Source of the DNA: an uncultured Aquimarina sp.
Lineage (GTDB): Bacteria; Bacteroidota; Bacteroidia; Flavobacteriales; Flavobacteriaceae
NCBI GenBank assembly: GCA_947498815.1
Contig: CANMLU010000003.1
Location: 124,001-188,000 of the forward strand
DNA: 64,000 nucleotides
Reading direction: 5' to 3'
Of the stretch, positions 9,436 to 15,395 are shown piece by piece. The position numbers and the translations under genes are program-made. Within the stretch, counting starts at the first letter, position 1. Each line of letters begins with the position of its first letter. Under the pieces are notes generated by a model. The model ran no database searches. It was not told the origin of the DNA and worked only from the letters and a program-made list of their open reading frames with translations.

Positions 9436-9464
9436 CTAAATTAGGTAAAACTATTTCTATTCAA
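9436..9464 (-). promoter_or_regulatory. Promoter of the Phe/Tyr operon
   Basis: On the minus strand TTG (9464-9462), 18 bases, then TAATTTAG (9443-9436). This fits the Bacteroidota sigma-A pattern TTG-N17 to 21-TAnnTTTG with one mismatch, and would start the transcript just upstream of the leader peptide ATG at 9415. The remaining sequence to 9716 shows no further gene. Confidence 0.6.
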
Positions 9465-9716
9465 AATCTTTTTCTATTTTTTTCATCTATCTCCCTACAT
9501 TATCATCAAATCTTGAAATTTTCATTAATATCTATGAAATATTTCAAATAAAACACAAAGAATACTATCAATCTTCTATAGTTTCAAACACTAACAAACG
9601 TTCGTGAACCCAACTATATCAAGCATTTAGATAATAATTATATTCATTTTTTGGAAAATTAATCACTCTTAATAACATTATAGATACCTTTCTACAGCGG
9701 GATTAGTTCAACTAAT

Positions 9717-10904
9717 TTATATCACCCCCAGCTCTTTACCTACTTTGGTAAAAGCTTTTACGGCTTTTTCGAGGTGTTTACGCTCATGTGCAGCAGACAA
9801 TTGCACTCTAATCCTTGCTTTTTCTTTGGGTACCACAGGATAAAAGAATCCGATAACATATATCCCTTCATCTAATAATCTGGCAGCAAATTCTTGTGCT
9901 AATTTTGCTTCGTACAACATCACAGGTACGATAGGATGATCTCCTGGAATGATATCAAAACCGGCTTTGGTCATTTCTGCTCTAAAATATTTCGTATTCT
10001 CTTCTAACTTATCTCGAAGTTCGGTTGAAGAACTTAATAAGTCTAAGACCTTAATAGAAGCTCCTACTATAGAAGGAGCCACTGTATTTGAAAATAAGTA
10101 CGGCCTTGAGCGTTGTCTAAGCATATCCACTATTTCTTTTCTTGCTGCAGTGAACCCTCCTGATGCACCACCTAATGCCTTGCCATATGTTCCTGTAATA
10201 ATATCAATCCTTCCCATCACATCACGATACTCATGCGTACCTCGGCCTGTTTTGCCCAAAAACCCCGTAGAATGGCACTCATCTATCATCACCATGGCTC
10301 CATATTTATCCGCTAAATCACATATTCTATCTAATTGTGCAATCGTTCCGTCCATAGAAAAAGAACCGTCGGTAACGATAAGCACTCTTCTGGATCCTTG
10401 AGCATCTTTAAGTTGCTTCTCAAGATCTACCATATTATTATGTTCGTATCTAAAGCGCTTTGCTTTGCACAAACGAACACCATCTATAATTGAAGCATGA
10501 TTTAATGCATCAGATATAATCGCATCGTTTGGCCCTAGAATTGGTTCAAATACTCCGCCATTAGCATCAAAAGCTGCTGCATACAAAATACAATCTTCCA
10601 TACCCAAAAATTCTGCAGTCTTTTGTTCCAGTTCTTTATGAATATCCTGAGTACCGCAAATAAATCGCACAGATGACAATCCGTAGCCATGAGAGTCTAT
10701 GGCATTTTTACCAGCTTCAATAACTTTGGGGTGTGATGAAAGCCCCAAATAATTATTAGCACAAAAATTCAATACGTGTTTTGATTTGGTAGTATTTATC
10801 TCGGCTCCTTGTGGAGTTGTAATTATGCGCTCTAACTTATATAATCCCGCTTCTTTTATCTCGTTAAGCTCTTGTTGCAAGCCTTCTTTTATATTTGAAA
10901 ACAT
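9717..10904 (-). CDS. kbl: Glycine C-acetyltransferase (2-amino-3-ketobutyrate CoA ligase)
   Basis: 395 residues of the alpha-oxoamine synthase family. Recognisable segments are CANNYLG near residue 50, the DGSFSMDG and [12 protein letters not shown] motifs around the PLP site, and the Schiff-base Lys in [12 protein letters not shown]. It splits 2-amino-3-oxobutyrate with CoA into glycine and acetyl-CoA. The upstream gene (10950-11924) encodes the threonine dehydrogenase that makes this unstable substrate, so both act in the threonine-to-glycine route. The 45-bp gap suggests an operon. Confidence 0.96.
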   Translation of the reverse strand: MFSNIKEGLQQELNEIKEAGLYKLERIITTPQGAEINTTKSKHVLNFCANNYLGLSSHPKVIEAGKNAIDSHGYGLSSVRFICGTQDIHKELEQKTAEFLGMEDCILYAAAFDANGGVFEPILGPNDAIISDALNHASIIDGVRLCKAKRFRYEHNNMVDLEKQLKDAQGSRRVLIVTDGSFSMDGTIAQLDRICDLADKYGAMVMIDECHSTGFLGKTGRGTHEYRDVMGRIDIITGTYGKALGGASGGFTAARKEIVDMLRQRSRPYLFSNTVAPSIVGASIKVLDLLSSSTELRDKLEENTKYFRAEMTKAGFDIIPGDHPIVPVMLYEAKLAQEFAARLLDEGIYVIGFFYPVVPKEKARIRVQLSAAHERKHLEKAVKAFTKVGKELGVI

Positions 10905-10949
10905 CTTTAGTTCTTTTATTGTTGTTTTGTTTGTGTGTAACTCAAAATA

Positions 10950-11924
10950 TTATAGCATCAAAGCTTTATGATTTTTTGATCCCATTTTATACTTTTCTTT
11001 CAGTTTTTGAATCATGGTGCTGGTTATCATTTCTAAGTCAAATTTTGGTTTCCAACCCCAATCATCTCTTGCCGTTTGATCATCAATAGATTTTGGCCAT
11101 TTTGATGCAATATCTTGTCTAAAATCAGGCGCATACCTCACTTTAAATTCTGGATATAATTTACGAATTTCTGCAACTACTTCGGCAGGAGAAAAGCTAA
11201 TTCCTGCAATATTATATGAAGTTCTGATTGTTATATCTTCTTTTGGAGCTTCCATTAATTCTAATGTTGCACGTATTGCATCCTCCATAAAGACCATGGG
11301 CAGAGTAGCATCTTCTTTTAGAAAACAACTAAATTCTTCTTTCAGTACTGCTTTGTGATAAATATCCACTGCATAATCTGTAGTACCACCACCGGGCAAA
11401 GATTGATATCCTATCACACCTGGGTACCGAATAGAGCGAACATCTAGACCATATTTTAAAAAGTAATATTGTGCCCAATTTTCACCGGCTGCTTTACTAA
11501 TTCCATATACCGTTGCCGGGTCCAAATACGCATTATTTGGGGTTTGTTCCAAAGGAGCACCTTCACCAAAAACCGCTATAGAACTTGGAAAAAACAACCT
11601 ATCAATACTATTCAGTCTCGAAACCTCCAAAACATTAAACAATGTTTTCATATTAATATCCCAAGTCTGTAATGGATTTTCTTCTCCTTTTGCAGATAAT
11701 ATAGCAGCCAGATGATAAATCTGCGTTACCTGGTACTCTACAACTACTTCTTCTATTCTATTCTTATCCGTAGCATCGATTACCTCAAAAACTCCATCAA
11801 AATTAAGAGGTTTATTAAGATCTGAAGCAATTACTTGATCCATTCCATACTTTTCTTGAAGGGAAGCTGTTAAAACTGACCCTAATTGACCATTTGCACC
11901 AATTATCAAAACAACCGTTTCCAT
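10950..11924 (-). CDS. tdh: L-threonine 3-dehydrogenase, SDR (epimerase-like) type
   Basis: 324 residues of the extended short-chain dehydrogenase family: LIIGANGQLGSVL nucleotide-binding motif at the start and the catalytic Tyr-x3-Lys in TVYGISKAAGE (about residues 143-153), preceded by SSIAVFG. This is the NAD-dependent threonine dehydrogenase related to GalE found in Bacteroidota, not the zinc medium-chain type of E. coli. The assignment rests on the adjacent kbl. The divergent Lrp/AsnC gene 186 bp away is the natural candidate regulator. Confidence 0.9.
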   Translation of the reverse strand: METVVLIIGANGQLGSVLTASLQEKYGMDQVIASDLNKPLNFDGVFEVIDATDKNRIEEVVVEYQVTQIYHLAAILSAKGEENPLQTWDINMKTLFNVLEVSRLNSIDRLFFPSSIAVFGEGAPLEQTPNNAYLDPATVYGISKAAGENWAQYYFLKYGLDVRSIRYPGVIGYQSLPGGGTTDYAVDIYHKAVLKEEFSCFLKEDATLPMVFMEDAIRATLELMEAPKEDITIRTSYNIAGISFSPAEVVAEIRKLYPEFKVRYAPDFRQDIASKWPKSIDDQTARDDWGWKPKFDLEMITSTMIQKLKEKYKMGSKNHKALML

Positions 11925-12079
11925 ATAATATCTCTTAAATTTTTAACAAAAAAAAGTGTTATTTACTTACTAAAGTACAAAATGAAGATATTAAAGTTAT
12001 ATAGTTAATTAAATTAAGTTATTTTTACTGTTATTTTAGGTTTTTAAAGTTAAAATCACCAAACACACGATTTCTGATT

Positions 12080-12087
12080 TACTTTTG
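12080..12087 (+). promoter_or_regulatory. Promoter -7 element of the Lrp/AsnC gene
   Basis: TACTTTTG matches the Bacteroidota -7 consensus TAnnTTTG, 24 bp before the ATG at 12111. No clear TTG was found at the -33 position, consistent with an activator- or repressor-controlled promoter. The tdh start lies on the other side of the same 186-bp intergenic region. Confidence 0.45.
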
Positions 12088-12110
12088 AAGTAATTTTTTT
12101 TGAGACCCTT

Positions 12111-12572
12111 ATGGAACAACTAGACCAAATTGATATCACTATACTTAGAATACTTCAAGAAGATTCTAAAAAAACTACCAAGGAGATTGCCAATATTCTT
12201 AATCTTACTCCGTCACCTATTTACGAACGAATACGCAGGTTAGAAAAGCAGGGGTTTATTAAAAAGTACGTGGCAATTCTTGATAAAAACCTTATTGACA
12301 GATCAGTAACAACAATTTGCCAGGTTTCTATGCGATATCACAATGAAGCCTTTATTGAAAAATTTGAAGAACAAATACAAAACCTTAAAGAAGTGCAAGA
12401 GTGTTATCATATGGCTGGACAAGTAGATTTTATCTTAAAAATACATACAAAAAGCCTAGAAGAATATCATGATTTTGTAAAAACCAAGCTCTCAAAAATT
12501 GAAAATATCGGAGTGTTAAACAGCACCTTTGTATTAAAGGAAATTAAGCATACTTCTGAGTTTTATATTTAA
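12111..12572 (+). CDS. Lrp/AsnC family transcriptional regulator
   Basis: 153 residues. An N-terminal winged helix-turn-helix (residues 1-60: DQIDITILRILQEDSKKTTKEIA ... SPIYERIRRLEKQG in two pieces) is followed by the RAM/AsnC ligand-binding domain (about 65-150, including the GQVDFILKI strand). Members form octamers and sense amino acids. It is divergent from tdh-kbl, so control of threonine/glycine catabolism is a reasonable inference; the ligand is not predictable from sequence. Confidence 0.93.
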   Translation: MEQLDQIDITILRILQEDSKKTTKEIANILNLTPSPIYERIRRLEKQGFIKKYVAILDKNLIDRSVTTICQVSMRYHNEAFIEKFEEQIQNLKEVQECYHMAGQVDFILKIHTKSLEEYHDFVKTKLSKIENIGVLNSTFVLKEIKHTSEFYI

Positions 12573-12625
12573 CTTTGAAATCATAATTTACTAAAACACC
12601 CGTTACTTTAAGGAATCTAATTTCT

Positions 12626-12633
12626 TACTTTTG
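12626..12633 (+). promoter_or_regulatory. Promoter -7 element of gldA
   Basis: TACTTTTG, the same octamer as before the Lrp gene, fits TAnnTTTG and lies 17 bp before the gldA ATG at 12650. This would give a very short 5' UTR, common in Bacteroidota. A good -33 TTG is lacking. Confidence 0.45.
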
Positions 12634-12649
12634 ATAAAAACAATCATGT

Positions 12650-13552
12650 ATGTCAATTTCAGTTTCAAATATTTCCAAATTATACAATGATCAAAAGGCA
12701 TTAAACGACGTTTCTTTCGAAATAAAACAGGGAGAAATTGTTGGTTTTTTGGGACCAAATGGAGCTGGGAAATCCACCATGATGAGAATACTTACTTCGT
12801 ATTTAAATCCAACCAAAGGTACAGCCAAGGTTAATGGGTTTGATGTTGGTTCCCAATCCATAGATGTACAAAAAAGTATAGGATACCTTCCTGAACACAA
12901 TCCACTGTACCTAGATATGTATGTGCGAGAATATCTAAGGTTTAATGCTCAAGTGTATAAAATCGACACATCAAGAATTGAAGAAGTAATAGAACTTACT
13001 GGGTTAACCCCAGAAGCCAATAAAAAAATCAATCAACTCTCCAAAGGATATCGCCAACGTGTGGGCTTGGCGTGTGCTCTGCTTCACAACCCAAAGGTTT
13101 TGATTTTGGACGAACCCACAACTGGACTTGACCCTAATCAACTGGTAGAAATAAGAGAACTTATACGATCTATTGGAAAAGAAAAAACGGTTTTTCTTTC
13201 GACTCATATCATGCAAGAAGTAGAAGCAATGTGCGATCGCGTAATTATTATTAACAAAGGAGAAATTGTTACTGATAAAAATCTAGATGATATATTGGAT
13301 GAAACCGAGCAGATTATTGAGGTCGAATTTGATTATCGCATCGAAGAAGCTTTTCTATTGAAATTAGCACATGTATCTGAAGTAAAAAATACAAATGGTT
13401 TTATATATCAAATTACTTTTGACACAAAAACTGATATGCGACCGGTAGTTTTTGATTTTGCTCACGACAATCAATTAAAAATATTACAATTGTCCCGTAA
13501 GAATAAGAACTTGGAAAGTTTATTTAGAGAGTTAACTACTGGCCAAAATTAG
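12650..13552 (+). CDS. gldA: Gliding motility ABC transporter ATP-binding subunit GldA
   Basis: 300 residues. Walker A GPNGAGKST (about 35-43), Q-loop region, ABC signature LSKGYRQRVGLA, Walker B VLILDEPTTGL, and switch His in LSTHIMQEVEAMCD, followed by a C-terminal extension of about 90 residues characteristic of GldA. With GldF and GldG (not in the window) it forms an ABC transporter required for gliding in Flavobacterium johnsoniae and linked to the type IX secretion/gliding machinery. The 3' end is repeated, in mutated form, at 14604-14960 on the same strand with about 1 kb of unrelated DNA between. Confidence 0.95.
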   Translation: MSISVSNISKLYNDQKALNDVSFEIKQGEIVGFLGPNGAGKSTMMRILTSYLNPTKGTAKVNGFDVGSQSIDVQKSIGYLPEHNPLYLDMYVREYLRFNAQVYKIDTSRIEEVIELTGLTPEANKKINQLSKGYRQRVGLACALLHNPKVLILDEPTTGLDPNQLVEIRELIRSIGKEKTVFLSTHIMQEVEAMCDRVIIINKGEIVTDKNLDDILDETEQIIEVEFDYRIEEAFLLKLAHVSEVKNTNGFIYQITFDTKTDMRPVVFDFAHDNQLKILQLSRKNKNLESLFRELTTGQN

Positions 13553-13652
13553 TTCTATAGACAAAGAATCAGGATACACATTCTTTAAAATTATCCACCT
13601 ACAAATTTGGGGTTAATTTCATAAAAAAACAGTAAACCAAGCACGTTTTAAG

Positions 13653-13682
13653 AAACCAGAATAAGAATAGTTATTCTGGTTT
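13653..13682 (+). terminator. Hairpin downstream of gldA
   Basis: AAACCAGAATAA (13653-13664), a six-base loop and TTATTCTGGTTT (13671-13682) form a perfect 12-bp stem about 100 bp after the gldA stop. There is no long T run after it, so it may be a weak terminator or an mRNA 3' stabiliser. Confidence 0.5.
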
Positions 13683-13798
13683 CATATAACGTAACATTTA
13701 CCTAGTCTAAAGAATTTTAATAATACTTGCTATGATCAACAAAATATACTTCATAACAAAAACTCTATTGTTTCAGTTCTCTAAACAGACCAACTTGA

Positions 13799-13975
13799 TC
13801 ATGTGGTCAAAACCGGGCAACCAGAATAATATCCACAATGATTACAACAAGCATTAGCTGAATTATCGGAATTCATACAATTCCATAAACAACTAAAATT
13901 ACCTCCTCCCTTTATGCTTTGTTGACTTGCTTTGTTGATCGATTTAACACCCGTAATATTTAAGATTTTTTTCAT
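13799..13975 (-). CDS. Double-glycine-leader cysteine-rich peptide 1 (58 residues)
   Basis: ATG at 13973-13975, TGA at 13799-13801. The first 18 residues, MKKILNITGVKSINKASQ, are identical to those of the peptide at 14203-14379, and the leader ends SIKGG (residues 20-24). The predicted core after GG is 34 residues with six cysteines at 29, 33, 43, 44, 47 and 53 (C-x3-C-x9-CC-x2-C-x5-C). Hydrophobic-rich leaders ending in GG are removed by C39-peptidase ABC exporters in bacteriocin, pheromone and related ribosomal peptide systems; Bacteroidota carry many such peptides of unknown role. No exporter, modifying enzyme or immunity gene is seen nearby. The strong leader conservation against a diverged core but constant cysteine frame shows that this is a real gene. 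Function unknown. Confidence 0.8.
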   Translation of the reverse strand: MKKILNITGVKSINKASQQSIKGGGNFSCLWNCMNSDNSANACCNHCGYYSGCPVLTT

Positions 13976-14067
13976 AATAAATTTGAAATTTTAAGAGTAT
14001 TTAAAGTACTCGAACATTTATAGACACTCGAGCTTATCTCTTCACCTTTGTACATTAATAATTTCGG

Positions 14068-14082
14068 ATCATTAGTAATGAT
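14068..14082 (-). promoter_or_regulatory. Conserved inverted repeat upstream of peptide 1
   Basis: ATCATTA-C-TAATGAT (minus strand) is a perfect 7-bp inverted repeat whose near edge is 93 bp before the peptide ATG. The same repeat, with a 2-base centre, sits 93 bp before the second peptide. It is a candidate regulator-binding site; it could also be retained only because the whole upstream region was duplicated. Confidence 0.45.
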
Positions 14083-14202
14083 TTTAGGATTCAAAATACT
14101 ATAGAAGATATGTTCTCAAATACACTTCATAACTAGAAGTGGGATTGGTTAAATTTTCCAAAAAATTATAAACTCGCCTATCTTCTACAAGGGTTCGCTT
14201 CA

Positions 14203-14379
14203 CTAACAATAGCTTTCATCAGTATTACACTGATTACAACAAATCTGACCACTATCGGGTAAAATACTCCTACAATTGCGAAAACAAGATCCACCACCTC
14301 TTCCTCTTCCACCTAATATACTTTTTTGACTTGCTTTGTTGATCGATTTAACGCCTGTAATGTTTAAGATTTTTTTCAT
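14203..14379 (-). CDS. Double-glycine-leader cysteine-rich peptide 2 (58 residues)
   Basis: ATG at 14377-14379, TAG at 14203-14205. The leader differs from peptide 1 at only two of 24 positions (ending KSILGG instead of QSIKGG). The core starts RGRGGGSC and has cysteines at 32, 36, 47, 48, 51 and 58 (C-x3-C-x10-CC-x2-C-x6-C), the same order as peptide 1 with one-residue shifts in two spacings. Six cysteines would allow three disulfides or enzymatic thioether/other crosslinks; Ser and Thr are present but few. The core is basic near its start. Same strand and promoter region as peptide 1, opposite to gldA. Product family not recognised beyond the GG leader. Confidence 0.8.
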   Translation of the reverse strand: MKKILNITGVKSINKASQKSILGGRGRGGGSCFRNCRSILPDSGQICCNQCNTDESYC

Positions 14380-14471
14380 AATAGATTAAAATTTTAAGAG
14401 TATTTAAAGTGCTTGAACATTTATAGACACTCGAGCTTATGTCTTTATCTTTGTTAGATTAATAATTTCGA

Positions 14472-14487
14472 ATCATTAGTTAATGAT
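14472..14487 (-). promoter_or_regulatory. Conserved inverted repeat upstream of peptide 2
   Basis: ATCATTA-AC-TAATGAT (minus strand), 93 bp before the peptide 2 ATG. The arms are identical to those at 14068-14082 although the centre has gained or lost one base. Confidence 0.45.
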
Positions 14488-14603
14488 TTTAGAATTCAAA
14501 ATACCAAAGAATATAATCTACCACAATATTGATTTTGTAAATGGACTATTTTATGCAATAACTGACCGATTATATCTTGTGGTTAAAATAAAAAGTTGAT
14601 CAA

Positions 14604-14960
14604 AAAACAACTCTCTTCTCGACTCACATTATGCAAGAAGTTGAAGCTATGTGTGATCGTGTTATTATTAACAAAGGAGAAATTATTACTGATAAAAATC
14701 TTGATGATATATTAAATAAAACCGAGCAGATTATCGAGGTAGAATTTGATTATTGCATCGAAGAAGCTTTTCTATTGAAATTAGCAAATGTATCTGAAGT
14801 AAAAAACACACATGGTTTTATATATCAAATTACTTTTGACACAAAAACTGATATGCGACCGGTAGTTTTTGATTTTGCTCACGACAATCAATTAAAAATA
14901 TTACAATTGTCTCGTAAGAATAAAAATCTGGAAAGCCTGTTTAGAGAACTTACACAATGA
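14604..14960 (+). pseudogene. gldA: Duplicated 3' fragment of gldA
   Basis: The frame matches GldA residues about 179-296: it begins at KTTLFSTHIMQEVEAMCD (GldA: KTVFLSTHIMQEV) and runs to FRELTQ-stop, replacing the GldA ending TTGQN. One Ile codon is deleted in the VIIINKG segment and six scattered substitutions fall in the first half (for example R to C in FDYRIEE). The last 60 or so residues, from GFIYQITF to LFREL, are identical and nearly identical in DNA. Walker A, signature and Walker B are absent, so it cannot be an ATPase. An ATG at 14631 could start a 109-residue product, but nothing suggests that it is used. Confidence 0.9.
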
Positions 14961-14993
14961 TTTTAAGTAATAGATATGCGGTTTACTTAAGCT

Positions 14994-15395
14994 TTATCCG
15001 GTTTCAAGTTCTCGCAATACTTCTTTGAGTCTTTCTACAGTAACAGGTTTCACTATATAATCACTAACCAATTCATAGGATTTTGCTCGTAATACATCTT
15101 CGGGATCCACAGATGAAGAAACTATATAAATTGTTATTTTCTTTTCACAAGGTACTTTTACAAACTCTTCAAGAAATTGCCACCCATCAAGCACTGGCAT
15201 ATTGAGATCTAACAGAATAACATCTGGTAACTTTTTATTGGCAGATATTATTGCCTTTAAATTATGTAATGCCTCTTCTCCATCACGGAAAACCATTAAA
15301 CTATTACAAAAATCAATAAGTTCCATTATTTTTTTTACCCCAAATACAAAAATGGGGTCATCATCAATAATACAAGCTATATCAATTTTTCTCAT
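14994..15395 (-). CDS. Single-domain response regulator (receiver only)
   Basis: 133 residues, one receiver domain and no output domain. The acidic pocket is IIDDDP (residues 10-15), the phospho-acceptor Asp is in ILLDLNMPVLDG (about 60), the Ser/Thr switch is in IVSSS and the conserved Lys in YIVKPV. It overlaps the end of the upstream PAS histidine kinase by 14 bp, so the kinase is very probably its partner. Receiver-only proteins pass the signal by protein contact or phosphorelay, not by DNA binding. Confidence 0.93.
   Translation of the reverse strand: MRKIDIACIIDDDPIFVFGVKKIMELIDFCNSLMVFRDGEEALHNLKAIISANKKLPDVILLDLNMPVLDGWQFLEEFVKVPCEKKITIYIVSSSVDPEDVLRAKSYELVSDYIVKPVTVERLKEVLRELETG

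Larger units (their letters stand above)
13799..14506. repeat. Two-unit tandem duplication carrying the peptide genes, period 404 bp
   Basis: Both peptide starts (13975, 14379), stops (13799, 14203) and the upstream inverted repeats are offset by exactly 404 bp. Similarity is high from within each coding region through about 125 bp upstream (to about 14100 and 14505, ending at ttcaaaatac in both) and then stops. The sequence 3' of the two genes is unrelated. Upstream DNA and leader codons are far better kept than the core codons. Confidence 0.85.

Noticed and set aside
9949-10401. 150-codon plus-strand frame
   Set aside because: Antisense to kbl, which has all family motifs; no start signal.
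13553-14603. Lanthipeptide or sactipeptide biosynthetic cluster
   Set aside because: No LanB/C/M, radical SAM enzyme, protease or transporter lies near; only precursor-like peptides can be claimed.
14631-14960. A 109-codon frame that could be annotated as an independent gene
   Set aside because: It is the out-of-context end of gldA without any ATPase motif, with substitutions and a lost codon; treated as a fragment.
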